A stretch of DNA of 64,000 nucleotides from Nostoc spongiaeforme FACHB-130. Lineage in GTDB: Bacteria > Cyanobacteriota > Cyanobacteriia > Cyanobacteriales > Nostocaceae. The notes below the pieces were generated by a model. The model had not been told where the DNA came from. It made no database searches and was given only the letters and a program-made list of their open reading frames with translations. The stretch lies in contig NZ_JACJTB010000003.1 in assembly GCF_014698475.1 (NCBI RefSeq), positions 280,576 through 344,575 on the forward strand, in the 5' to 3' direction. The translations under genes and the position numbers were made by a program. Shown here piece after piece: positions 26,092 to 34,578 of the stretch; position 1 is the stretch's first letter, and each line of letters begins with the position of its first letter.

Positions 26092-26397
26092 TCAATAAAA
26101 GGCTTCTATATTGTGGCGAAAAGCAATCAAAGCGTGCTGACCTTGCTCATCTTTTAGCGTACACAGAATTGCATCTGATGTTTCTAATGAAACTATGGTC
26201 TTGATTTCAATATTAGTGTTGTAGCCTGCTAAGTCTGACAAGCGTCTTCCGTGACCGCCTTCACCTTGCACTTGATTAATTGTATAGCCACTGACGTTAT
26301 GGCTTTTGAGAAGCTTAACAATCCGGTCTTTGAGGACAGTTTCACCAATAATGGTGACTAAAACAGCAGGCTCAACAGGAGGGGTTGAGTTTGACAT
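26092..26397 (-). CDS. PII-like signalling protein
   Basis: 101 residues with a ferredoxin-like PII pattern: beta-1 VLVTIIGETVLKDRIVKLLK, then SGYTINQVQGEGGHGRR (the beta-2/T-loop region, with a Gly-rich turn), NIEIKTIVSLE, and a C-terminal strand. PII-like proteins are trimeric and bind small effectors such as nucleotides to regulate transporters or enzymes. It differs clearly from canonical GlnB (no YRGAEY T-loop), so it belongs to a PII-like group such as SbtB-type proteins, although the usual transporter partner (sbtA or another) is not adjacent. Whether it binds nucleotides is unknown. Confidence 0.75.
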   Translation of the reverse strand: MSNSTPPVEPAVLVTIIGETVLKDRIVKLLKSHNVSGYTINQVQGEGGHGRRLSDLAGYNTNIEIKTIVSLETSDAILCTLKDEQGQHALIAFRHNIEAFY

Positions 26398-26638
26398 AGA
26401 GAACTCCAGAAATTAGATTTTATACCAAATTGGAGAATGATTGCGACAAATGGATTGCCCAAAAGTTTACCAGTAAACACTTTCTCAATCCAAAATCTAA
26501 AATCCAAAATGGTATTAGCTGATTTTCCAGTCCAGATTTTATATTAAAAAGGCTCAAGCATTTCTGCCTAAGCCGGTACTAAATGCAATTCGGATGCTGG
26601 ATTAATGGGTTAGCTGAAAGAGCTAATTTGATAAAGCT

Positions 26639-26941
26639 TTAGTAACGGTTCCGTCCACCGTAACCCCCACGATTACCACCGCCAAATGAACCTCGGTCTT
26701 CTTTTGGTTTAGCTTTATTCACTTTCAGGTCACGTCCCATCCATTCAGCACCATCAAGGGCTTCAATAGCTGCTATTTCTTCAGCATCTGTACCCATTTC
26801 CACAAAACCAAAACCGCGCATCCGACCGGTTTCACGGTCAGTAGGTAACTGGATACGCTTGACTGAGCCATATTCTGCAAAAACTGCACTCAGACTATCT
26901 TCTGTAACTTCATAAGAAAGATTGCCTACATAAACTGACAT
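26639..26941 (-). CDS. Cyanobacterial RNA-binding protein with one RRM and Gly-rich tail
   Basis: 100 residues. A single RRM with RNP2 (VYVGNLSY, residues 3-10) and RNP1 (RGFGFVEM, about 43-50) is followed by a short Gly/Arg/Tyr-rich tail (GGGNRGGYGGRNRY). This is the Rbp family of cyanobacteria, small cytoplasmic RNA-binding proteins, several of which are cold-induced; recent work links some to mRNA localisation near thylakoids. The tail is short. The gene stands alone; the 325-base upstream region could contain a long 5' leader, as reported for cold-induced rbp genes. Confidence 0.93.
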   Translation of the reverse strand: MSVYVGNLSYEVTEDSLSAVFAEYGSVKRIQLPTDRETGRMRGFGFVEMGTDAEEIAAIEALDGAEWMGRDLKVNKAKPKEDRGSFGGGNRGGYGGRNRY

Positions 26942-27266
26942 AGATTGTCTCCGAAATCATAGATGTGTAGAGATTTAGGTTTCGGAGAAAAGTCTGTAAA
27001 TACCAAAAGGAAAATGCCTGTCAATAATAAAAACAAACGCGGTCGCCGAATTAACTCTCACTTCCTAGTATGACATAGCAAGCAATTATCGGGGGTGGGT
27101 TACTAAAAGCGTTATATAAAGTTATGTAAGCAATGGATGACTCCGTATAGGTGATGAAATTTGGTGCTGGAGACGGCTAGGTTTACCTAACTATTCAGGC
27201 TGATCTTTGGTAGGTAGAGCTTTTCGCAGTACTATATAATCGCAAAGCTATCTCTCCAAAGGTAGA
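26942..27266. other. Divergent intergenic region between rbp and a hydrolase gene
   Basis: It should contain the promoters of both genes. A short inverted repeat (TAGGTTTACCTA, about 27178-27189) and an AGGTAGA sequence before the hydrolase start are visible. No known riboswitch or RNA is recognised. A TATAAT-like run (ACTATATAAT, about 27230) may be a -10 element for the hydrolase. Confidence 0.4.
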
Positions 27267-28112
27267 TTGACGATGATCTCTAGACGGCAAACCTTAGTTA
27301 AATCTGATATTCAACTTTCTTATTTAGAGTGGAATCAAGGTCAAGAACCTTTGTTGTTGTTACATGGTTTAGGCGACCATGCACTTGTGTGGTCTAGCTT
27401 GGGTGCATATTTAGCGACAGATTACCACATAGTTGCGCCAGATATGCGGGGTCATGGTGAAAGCAGCAAGCCAGAAAAAGATTATAGCTTTGAAAGTGCG
27501 ATCGCTGACCTCGAAGCCCTCATGGATAAATTAGGATGGTCTTCCGCCCATGTTGTAAGTCATTCCTGGACTGGTAAATTAGCTGTAATCTGGGCTAGAC
27601 AAAACCCCCAGCGAGTGCGGAGTATGGTCTTGGTTGACCCGATTTTCATCTGGAAAATGCCCGAATTCTTAAAAGCGACCTTTCCCCTCTTATACCGCTT
27701 TTTATCCTTTCTCAAAGGTATGGGGCCATTTGCTAGTTATGCAGAAGCCGAACAACTCGCCCGACAATTAAACCAATATCAAGGTTGGAATGAACTACAA
27801 CAGCAGGTATTCCAAGCTGGAATCGAACAAAAACCTGATGGGAGTTGGGGTAGTAAGTTCACCATAGCCGCCCGTGATGGCATTTTTGAAGATGTGATGC
27901 GTGTACCGGGCTTTACCCGCCCCATCGATACACCCGCCTTGTTTGTCAAGTCAGATAAAGGTCTCAACCGCCAAGAATGGCAATTAAAACCCTACAAAAA
28001 CAATCTGAAAAACCTACGCCTGTGTCAAGTTCCGGGAAATCATTGGCCTTTTCTGACTGAACCCGACTCATTTAACCGGACTGTGGCTGCTTTTTTAGCA
28101 GAGTGTAAATGA
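27267..28112 (+). CDS. Alpha/beta-hydrolase
   Basis: 281 residues. Alpha/beta-hydrolase fold with the oxyanion region LLLHGLGDHALVW, DMRGHGESSKP, a nucleophile elbow region HVVSHSWTGKLA (S-x-S-x-x-G rather than the common G-x-S-x-G, so the nucleophile is probably the Ser before Trp) and a C-terminal His in PGNHWPF. It could be an esterase or lipase-type enzyme; the substrate is unknown. The start may be at the second ATG (MISRRQTLVKS). It is upstream of the degenerate kinase, separated by a repeat-filled gap. Confidence 0.85.
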   Translation: MTMISRRQTLVKSDIQLSYLEWNQGQEPLLLLHGLGDHALVWSSLGAYLATDYHIVAPDMRGHGESSKPEKDYSFESAIADLEALMDKLGWSSAHVVSHSWTGKLAVIWARQNPQRVRSMVLVDPIFIWKMPEFLKATFPLLYRFLSFLKGMGPFASYAEAEQLARQLNQYQGWNELQQQVFQAGIEQKPDGSWGSKFTIAARDGIFEDVMRVPGFTRPIDTPALFVKSDKGLNRQEWQLKPYKNNLKNLRLCQVPGNHWPFLTEPDSFNRTVAAFLAECK

Positions 28113-28211
28113 GTAATTTGTCATTGGTCATTTGTCATTAGTCATTTGTCAAAAATTTCTGGACTTTTGACAAATGACTTTTGACCTCTGACTTCTGACT
28201 TCTGACTTCCC
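28113..28211. repeat. Heptamer and inverted repeats abutting the kinase start
   Basis: 'GTCATTTGTCA' and similar units on the left face 'TTTTGACAAATGAC' on the right, followed by 'CTTCTGACTTCTGACTTC' directly before the ATG of the next gene. This is a typical Nostoc repeat hairpin. It occupies the whole gap and must contain any ribosome binding site of the downstream gene; none is obvious. Confidence 0.6.
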
Positions 28212-29921
28212 ATGAGCCTTTGTATAAATCCAGTTTGTCCCAAACCGAACAATCAAGATAACGATAAACACCGCTTCTGTCAAAGTTGTGGTTCTCCGTT
28301 AGAATTACCGGGGCGTTACCGTGTCATTCGCTTGTTGAGTGACAAAACTGGCTTTGGCAAAGTCTATGAAGCACACACAAACGATACGCCAAAAATCCTC
28401 AAAGTACTGAGAGAGGAACTGTCAAATGATGCAGCCGCTATTAAAATTTTTCAACAAGAAGCTGCTGTATTAGGACAGTTGCATCATCCCGGAATTCCCA
28501 AAGTTGATGGTTATTTTCAATATCAAACGCGCGATGGTTTGATATTACACTGCACAGCAAGGGAAAAAATCGATGCTTGGGATTTAGAACAGTGGATGAA
28601 TCAACAACAATATCGTCCTATTTCTCAAACCCAAGCTATTGCATGGTTGCAACAATTAGCTGAAATTTTAAATTTGGTACATAGCAAACAATATCTGCAT
28701 CAAGATATTCAACCATCTCATATTAAACTGCGTTCTAACGGACAATTAGTTTTAGTTGATTTCGGCACATCTAAAGAAGTCAGCAAACAATATCTGTCCC
28801 AATTTAATCATAGTGGTGAAATGACATCAATTATTTCATCAGGTTACGGTGCTTTAGAACAAATGCAAAGTCAAGCCGTACCACAATCAGATTTTTTTGC
28901 TTTGGGACGCACTTTTACATTTTTATTAACTGGGCGACATCCTTTAGATATGTATGATGGGCAGAAAAAATTGCTGCAATGGCGAAATTTTGCCTCTCAT
29001 GTCTCACCAGGATTGTTAGATTTAGTTGACTGGTTAATGGCAACTAAAATTACAGATAGACCCAATAATGCTCAAGAAATCTTGCAGCAGTTGGGAGAAA
29101 TTGAACAACAGTATGTTCAGTTAAATCTCACTAGTAATCTGCAAGAAAAACATTTTTCTCCTACAGTTGCCAAAACAGAAATAGGAGATAAACTGCCTTT
29201 AATTGCATTTTTAGCCGCATTAATAGTGTCATTAAGTTTAATTGGTGTGATGGCTTTGGGGATGCGATCGCCTAAAATTTCTACCCTCATTACCCAAACT
29301 CAAGCCCCTGAAACAAAAGGTAAAATCGAGTTTTTTGGCTATCAAGAAGGTAGAGATAGTCAAGGTAAAACCGCAGAATTCAGCATTGCTATTTTATCAA
29401 CAGAATATAAATGGCTATTAAATAGTAATTTTCAAATTCAATACAATGACCAAGTTGTAAGTGTTGATTTTTTAAAGTTAAATCTTGAACAAGAAAGTAT
29501 TCAGAAAATTATGGAATACCCTACAGAAATTATTTCTGTGGGTACAGCAACTTGTGAAGGTAATTTAGCCGTTGCCCAGCGTCTCGCTCTCGAACGTGCC
29601 AAGCAAATTCAATTATTAGCCCAAAAATTATTTAAAAATACATCCAGTGTCAAAGGTTATCGCTTATTAAATCTTGGGCAATTTCAGCGCGGTAAATGTC
29701 CATCTAATCAAGATATAACGGATTATCAAAGCAGTATCATCATTATTGGTGTACGCAAGAAATCTAAAGGCGTAATTGTTGATGAAGCCCTTAGATATCG
29801 GTTAATCAATCAGCCCTTTGCCGATTTTAAATTAGATGATTATTCCTTGGGGTCAGTTGATAAATTTACAACTATTCCCCAACCTATATTGATTAGAAGT
29901 AGAGCAGCCAATAAGTGGTAG
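28212..29921 (+). CDS. Zinc-ribbon kinase-fold protein with degenerate catalytic loop (probable pseudokinase)
   Basis: 569 residues. The N-terminus is nearly the same as that of the kinase at 22201 (Cys4, Cys9, Cys23, Cys26). The kinase fold spans about 35-295, but the catalytic loop reads HQDIQPSHI (163-171) instead of HRDIKPANI. Arg164, Lys167 and Asn170 of the canonical motif are replaced by Gln, Gln and His. Asp165 and DFG (Asp183) remain, as does the lysine in PKILKVL. Loss of the metal-binding Asn and the catalytic-loop Lys predicts weak or no phosphotransfer. A membrane helix (about 330-352) and an unrecognised C-terminal domain (about 370-569) follow. It may act as an allosteric partner of the intact paralogue. 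Confidence 0.85.
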   Translation: MSLCINPVCPKPNNQDNDKHRFCQSCGSPLELPGRYRVIRLLSDKTGFGKVYEAHTNDTPKILKVLREELSNDAAAIKIFQQEAAVLGQLHHPGIPKVDGYFQYQTRDGLILHCTAREKIDAWDLEQWMNQQQYRPISQTQAIAWLQQLAEILNLVHSKQYLHQDIQPSHIKLRSNGQLVLVDFGTSKEVSKQYLSQFNHSGEMTSIISSGYGALEQMQSQAVPQSDFFALGRTFTFLLTGRHPLDMYDGQKKLLQWRNFASHVSPGLLDLVDWLMATKITDRPNNAQEILQQLGEIEQQYVQLNLTSNLQEKHFSPTVAKTEIGDKLPLIAFLAALIVSLSLIGVMALGMRSPKISTLITQTQAPETKGKIEFFGYQEGRDSQGKTAEFSIAILSTEYKWLLNSNFQIQYNDQVVSVDFLKLNLEQESIQKIMEYPTEIISVGTATCEGNLAVAQRLALERAKQIQLLAQKLFKNTSSVKGYRLLNLGQFQRGKCPSNQDITDYQSSIIIIGVRKKSKGVIVDEALRYRLINQPFADFKLDDYSLGSVDKFTTIPQPILIRSRAANKW

Positions 29922-29926
29922 TTTAT

Positions 29927-29995
29927 ATAGCAGTCCTATTTGAGAAATGAAGAAGAGACTTCAGGAAGACAAGGTAGACAGGGTAGACACGGGAG
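29927..29995. repeat. Dispersed intergenic repeat, copy 2
   Basis: Contains ATAGCAGTCCTATTTGAGAA, then GAAGAGACTT and AAGGTAGACAGGGTAGACA. Read on the other strand it resembles the copies at 6361-6475 and 33690-33775. It lies between the degenerate kinase and the isochorismatase-family gene; a 63-codon frame starting here is not convincing as a gene. Confidence 0.5.
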
Positions 29996-30094
29996 CAACT
30001 TATCTCTGTGGTTCGTTCTTAGTTGACTTTCTGACAAGATTCGGCTATCACAGCAGCAGAAATGCGATCGCCAGCAACTACCACCAGCTAAACT

Positions 30095-31129
30095 ATGAAT
30101 ACAATTCCACATACACTACCTATTCCCCCGCACTTTAACCCTGATAAAGTTGGCGAAGTATGGCGCGTCCCTTACCAAGAATGTGCAAGCGCCGCCGAAA
30201 CTTGGACAAAACAATATAATATTCCTCCATCAGCTTCCGACAAAACTCGCATTTGCCTACTATTAATTGATGTGCAGAATACCTTTTGTATTCCCGGATT
30301 TGAATTATTTGTCGGTGGTAAATCTGGTAATGCAGCCGTAGAAGATAATCAAAGATTATGTGAGTTTATCTATCGCAATTTAGGCACAATTACCACAATC
30401 ATTCCTACCCTCGATACACATACAGCAATGCAAATTTTTCACCCGATTTTTTGGGTGAATTCTCAAGGGCAACACCCGATACCAGCCGCCACTAATATCA
30501 CTCCCGCAGATATTGAACAAGGTGTTTGGCAAGTTAACCCCGCAGTTGCCCATAGCATTACTCATGGCAACTATAAATTATTAGAAAAACAAGCCTATCA
30601 CTACGTTAAACAACTCAGTCAAGATGGTAAATATCCGCTAATTGTTTGGCCTTACCATTCTATTTTGGGTGGCATTGGTCATGCTTTAGTTTCGGCTGTG
30701 GAAGAAGCAATATTTTTCCATTGTATGGCGCGGCAAAGTCAGACTCAATTTGAACTTAAAGGTGAGAATGCTTTAACAGAAAATTATTCTATATTGCGTC
30801 CTGAAGTTTTGATAGGCTTTGATCAAGCTCCCCTTGCCCACAAAAATACTAAACTAATCAAGCAACTTTTAGAATTTGATGTTGTGATTATCGGTGGTCA
30901 AGCCAAAAGCCATTGTGTTGCTTGGACAATAGATGATTTATTAACAGAAATTAAACAGGTAGATGCTACCCTGGCGAAAAAAGTTTATCTCTTAGAAGAT
31001 TCTTCTTCCCCGGTTGTCGTTCCTGGTGTTGTAGACTATACCGAACAAGCAGACGCAGCTTTTGCGAGATTTGCGGAGGCTGGAATGCACATTGTGAAAA
31101 CAACCGAACTAATTGCCAATTTTATCTAA
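30095..31129 (+). CDS. Isochorismatase-family cysteine hydrolase
   Basis: 344 residues, long for the family. Catalytic-triad regions are visible: Asp in LLLIDVQNTFC (about 55-65), Lys or its equivalent later in the chain, and the nucleophile Cys in GGQAKSHCVAWTIDDLL (about 270-287), plus the cis-peptide-like IIGGQA turn. The family includes nicotinamidases and related amide hydrolases. The inserted middle part and extended N-terminus suggest a specific subgroup; the substrate is not predictable. It stands between repeats and is convergent with the LysM/M23 gene, 10 bases away. Confidence 0.85.
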   Translation: MNTIPHTLPIPPHFNPDKVGEVWRVPYQECASAAETWTKQYNIPPSASDKTRICLLLIDVQNTFCIPGFELFVGGKSGNAAVEDNQRLCEFIYRNLGTITTIIPTLDTHTAMQIFHPIFWVNSQGQHPIPAATNITPADIEQGVWQVNPAVAHSITHGNYKLLEKQAYHYVKQLSQDGKYPLIVWPYHSILGGIGHALVSAVEEAIFFHCMARQSQTQFELKGENALTENYSILRPEVLIGFDQAPLAHKNTKLIKQLLEFDVVIIGGQAKSHCVAWTIDDLLTEIKQVDATLAKKVYLLEDSSSPVVVPGVVDYTEQADAAFARFAEAGMHIVKTTELIANFI

Positions 31130-31139
31130 CTCAGAATCT

Positions 31140-32030
31140 TCACTTCTTCAAATAACTTTTGGGATCTTGCGCCACCCATCCTTGGGACGAACTAGAACGC
31201 ATTTCAAAATGAAGGTGTGGTTGTTGAGTTGTCGGTTCGCCAGTCGTTCCCACCGTACCTAATACATCACCTGTTTTAACTTGCTGATTGACCTTAACCT
31301 TGATACTAGCAAGATGAGCATAGCGGCTTTGCAATCCACCACTGTGGTTAATAATCACCAATTGACCATAACTACCTTGCTCTTGAGCAAATACTACAGT
31401 ACCAGGTGCGATCGCCTCTACCGGAGTACCCACAGCAGCTAACAAATCTACACCACTGTGAAAAAATACTTCCTTGTTGCGAGGATTAATTTGCCAACCA
31501 TAACCCAACCCCAGCGTTGTAGCCTGCTCTAAAGGATAGCCGCTAATAGCTGCACGAGTTGGTGTATTAGAATTTGTTGGTATCAGCGATGTAGTTTGCG
31601 GTGGATTTGGCAACCAATTTAACCCAGGAACAAAGACAATTTTTGGATTTGCTTGACAACCATTAATTTCAAACAGCGCATCAGGACGAACTTTATATTT
31701 TGTTGCTACCTCTCGCCAACTTTGTCCAGTCGGAACTTCCACCACAATTCCGTTATAAGGTGGTATTTGCAGTTCACTACCCACACTCACACGGCCATTA
31801 TTCACATTTGGGTTCATGACAATCAGTGTTTCAGGCGCGAGATTGTAGCTTTGGGCGATGCTTTCTAAAGTTTCGCCACGCGCCACTTTATGACGTTGAA
31901 AGCGATTTAAAGCCGGAGTAGGACAGTTGGCGGTTTGTGCATTAGCTATTTCTAAGTTTGGCAGTGCTGATGCTAGTCCCAACGTACTAACTAAGCTACA
32001 AAGCAAAAGCAAACGAGCAGAAAATGTCAT
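31140..32030 (-). CDS. Secreted LysM/M23 peptidase
   Basis: 296 residues. A signal peptide (about 1-31) precedes two LysM-type repeats (about 45-95, RHKVARGETLESIAQSYNLA; and about 97-140, PTGQSWREVATKYKVRPDAL). A linker leads to a C-terminal M23 domain (about 180-290) with the Zn-ligand patterns HSGVD and HLHFEMR. The family cleaves peptidoglycan cross-links or acts as an amidase activator in the periplasm. The motif order H-x(n)-D then H-x-H is complete, so the enzyme is probably active. It ends 10 bases from the convergent isochorismatase-family gene. Confidence 0.92.
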   Translation of the reverse strand: MTFSARLLLLCSLVSTLGLASALPNLEIANAQTANCPTPALNRFQRHKVARGETLESIAQSYNLAPETLIVMNPNVNNGRVSVGSELQIPPYNGIVVEVPTGQSWREVATKYKVRPDALFEINGCQANPKIVFVPGLNWLPNPPQTTSLIPTNSNTPTRAAISGYPLEQATTLGLGYGWQINPRNKEVFFHSGVDLLAAVGTPVEAIAPGTVVFAQEQGSYGQLVIINHSGGLQSRYAHLASIKVKVNQQVKTGDVLGTVGTTGEPTTQQPHLHFEMRSSSSQGWVAQDPKSYLKK

Positions 32031-32065
32031 GAGTCTTAATTTCAGAGAAACCCTAACTTTAAATT

Positions 32066-32881
32066 TTAATTGGGGATTTCTGGACTGTGGGCTATTGTGC
32101 GTAATCCTTTGGTTTGTAACATTTCATTTGCCCAGGCTGCATCTGCTTCTGACAACGGTGGGAAGGGCGCTTGATTGTAATCTATGACTAAATCGTAACT
32201 ACCCCGGTCATAAATTTCGGTTAATAGATTTTGTAGTTTAATTAAAGGTTCATTTTCCTCTGTTTTGAGAGGTAAAGGAAAAGAGGGAATAACATCTTGT
32301 AAATTAAAAGCGTATAAGTCAGCTTGAGGACGATTTTGAGCGCGACTGATTAAAATTCGGTAATCGCTTTGTATATCATCGCCAAAAACTAACATTGCTT
32401 CTCCAGTACGCAACAAGTCTATTTCTACCAAATTAGTTGCACTTCCTAAAACTCGCTGCCTTTTATTGTCGTATGCGTTGCGTCCTTCACCTGTGCGCTT
32501 ATTTTTTGGGGATATGATTTCAATGACTGTCACTACTTCTTTAGTTTCTACATTTCGCACTTCTAAATATCTTTCTTTCACAGCTATTGGTAAAGGAACT
32601 GTGACAGCTTTAGGTTTGGTAGTAGGTGTAGCTACAGCGACAGTATAATTCTGTGGATTGATTTCTGAGGATTGTCGTTTTACCACTACATCAGGAATAC
32701 CTACTAAAAGTCTATTATCATCATTAGTTTGATAAACTCTTTCTTCAATCGCTACAAAATATTTAGGACGTAACTGAGGAGCCAAAAAATCTGCGATCGC
32801 TACTATGATTCTGCCATGTATTCCCGGCCATAAATCAGGATGTTCTAAATACGGGTTCATTCCTGGGAATGGAGAAGGCAT
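32066..32881 (-). CDS. DUF4058 family protein
   Basis: 271 residues. The start MPSPFPGMNPYLEHPDLWPG is the hallmark of DUF4058, a family expanded in filamentous cyanobacteria. The middle has VVTVIEIISPKNKRTGEGR, which resembles a PD-(D/E)xK nuclease-like core (E-I-x-S-P-x-N-K), and a C-terminal WANEMLQTKGL. Function is unknown; a nuclease-like fold is an inference from the motif. It is upstream of the LysM/M23 gene on the same strand, but probably independent. Confidence 0.85.
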   Translation of the reverse strand: MPSPFPGMNPYLEHPDLWPGIHGRIIVAIADFLAPQLRPKYFVAIEERVYQTNDDNRLLVGIPDVVVKRQSSEINPQNYTVAVATPTTKPKAVTVPLPIAVKERYLEVRNVETKEVVTVIEIISPKNKRTGEGRNAYDNKRQRVLGSATNLVEIDLLRTGEAMLVFGDDIQSDYRILISRAQNRPQADLYAFNLQDVIPSFPLPLKTEENEPLIKLQNLLTEIYDRGSYDLVIDYNQAPFPPLSEADAAWANEMLQTKGLRTIAHSPEIPN

Positions 32882-33085
32882 TTATTTACCTCAAGCTCAA
32901 TTTTATTAGACTATCAGTACTAATTTTTATGGTAACTGCTTTACTCCCGACAAGATTATGACTTACGCAACTGGCATATTTTTTCTGTAGGGTGTGTGAC
33001 GCAACAAGAAGATTTGAACGTAGTCATCAGATTTATAGCGTCACGCACCAATCACCAATTGTGACACTGACGTAAGTCCTGAATA

Positions 33086-33625
33086 TCACGAACAAGTGGT
33101 TAAGGCTGCACCACACTGATCTTCTCTAGTTAACCAACCCTTGATACCTTGATATTCTACTTGCGCCCAATCTCCTTGACAGCCTAATAATTTTACCGTC
33201 GTCGCAGCCGGAACTTTGCCGATTTTTCGGCTTTGTGGATTAGGACTAGCATAGAGATTCACGCCATTAGTACCATAACCACGGGTAGATAAACCCAATT
33301 TTCCTACAGATACCCATCCTTTTCCTACAAAACCAGCACTAGCATTTGTAATCTGTACCCAATTTTTAGTAGCTGCAACAATCTGGACTGTTTCGTTAAT
33401 TGGTACTTGTCCTAAAATTTTGTGACGCAGACTTATACCACTCCGCACATTTAAACCTTGTGGATCTGGATCAGTCACATAAGCATAAATATCACATTTT
33501 TTAACATTAATTGATTTTGCGAAAACAATTTGCTCGGATATACCAGTGTTGAAAAATATACTTATACTTGTGAGTCCTAATGTAATTACTAGCTTTGTCA
33601 GGGAGTGATTGATATTTTTATTCAT
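33086..33625 (-). CDS. Secreted protein with two SH3b domains
   Basis: 179 residues. An N-terminal signal peptide (about 1-36) is followed by two bacterial SH3 domains (about 48-110, DPQGLNVRSGISLRHKILGQ; and about 115-175, NLYASPNPQSRKIGKVPAA with WLTRE). SH3b domains often bind cell-wall peptides. The Cys residues at the start and end of the mature protein may form disulfides. No enzymatic domain is attached, so it may be an adaptor. It stands alone between DUF4058 and a BamE-like gene. Confidence 0.82.
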   Translation of the reverse strand: MNKNINHSLTKLVITLGLTSISIFFNTGISEQIVFAKSINVKKCDIYAYVTDPDPQGLNVRSGISLRHKILGQVPINETVQIVAATKNWVQITNASAGFVGKGWVSVGKLGLSTRGYGTNGVNLYASPNPQSRKIGKVPAATTVKLLGCQGDWAQVEYQGIKGWLTREDQCGAALTTCS

Positions 33626-33689
33626 ACTGACTTGATATTTGCTAAAAAATCTGCCTTATTTATAGCAATTAAACCTCTATAGCAATCCG

Positions 33690-33775
33690 ACAAACATCTA
33701 TCTCCCTTATCTACCTTGTCTCTTTAAAGTCTCTTATTCATATCTCAAATAGAATAGCTATATCTCCACAGGTAA
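33690..33775. repeat. Dispersed intergenic repeat, copy 3
   Basis: Contains CATCTATCTCCCTTATCTAC, CTTGTCTCTTTAAAGTCTC and TATCTCAAATAGAATAGCTA. It shares blocks with 6361-6475 in the same orientation and with 29927-29995 in the opposite orientation. It fills most of the gap between two minus-strand genes. Confidence 0.55.
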
Positions 33776-33778
33776 CAC

Positions 33779-34324
33779 TTAGAGTAGCTGTTCACTATAC
33801 TGAATTTCTGTGACTTTGCCAGCTTCTATACGAAATGTCAATGCGGCGGTACTATCTGGACTACCAACCCCATATACTAAAAAAGTGACGTTGCCTTCCT
33901 TAGATATATAGGGCTTTCCGTAAGCCTTGATTACCTGAGATTGGGTATCACCGACTTTTATACCTGTGGACGTGAGCAATTTAGAACTACGGGTAACAAA
34001 ATAATAAACAAAGAATAAGTTTTTCGGTTTGTTTACATAAGGAACTAAATATAAAGAAATATTAGGATATTCCAGGGTACGAATATTGTCGCCAACGCCT
34101 GGATTAAATTCGGTTTTAGTGCGGATGGGTTTTCCTAGAATGCGGCGTACTTGTTGTTCAGACATTCCCGGACGAATTTTTCCCAATCCAACTTTCTCCA
34201 CAGGGATGATTGTGCTTTGTGTTTGTGCTATTTGTGGAGACTGTGCCAAAATCAACCCTTGGTTAGCTGTCAACGCCAGCGAAAATAAGCTAGTTAATGC
34301 CGTAATTAAGAGAATTTTTTTCAT
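33779..34324 (-). CDS. Secreted BamE/SmpA-like protein
   Basis: 181 residues with a signal peptide (about 1-24). Two similar segments follow: KVGLGKIRPGMSEQQVRRIL (about 44-63) and GIKVGDTQSQVIKAYGKPYI (about 120-140). The pattern G-x-x-[IV]-x-x-G-[MD]-[ST]-x-x-x-V-x-x-x-x-G-x-P is shared by BamE/SmpA-like and related beta-lactamase-inhibitor-like repeats. No lipobox is seen, so it is probably periplasmic. Its specific role is unknown. Confidence 0.65.
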   Translation of the reverse strand: MKKILLITALTSLFSLALTANQGLILAQSPQIAQTQSTIIPVEKVGLGKIRPGMSEQQVRRILGKPIRTKTEFNPGVGDNIRTLEYPNISLYLVPYVNKPKNLFFVYYFVTRSSKLLTSTGIKVGDTQSQVIKAYGKPYISKEGNVTFLVYGVGSPDSTAALTFRIEAGKVTEIQYSEQLL

Positions 34325-34578
34325 TTGAATATTTCAACTACCTCTCTAAGCAAGATTTGACAAGTGCAATTGTACTGTTTGTCAGCAGGGATAACTGCTG
34401 TGTTATAACATACTAAATTCTGCCGCAGAAAGTGTTTTTAAGCACTTTATTTGTATCCAGTCTAGAGAAAGATTTTCACTGAAAGTCCAAATTTACAAGT
34501 ATTTTCGGCTGTACGAGTATTTCTCTAGCTGATATAACAGTATTTTATTTTACAGGTTAATTCAGCGCATACACAATC

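Noticed and set aside
28212..29921. Reading the degenerate kinase as a broken pseudogene
   Set aside because: The frame is intact over 569 codons, with conserved zinc-ribbon, DFG and membrane parts, so it is kept as a functional pseudokinase candidate.
29947..30138. 63-codon frame before the isochorismatase-family gene
   Set aside because: It begins inside a dispersed repeat, overlaps the true gene start at 30095 and has no recognisable domain.
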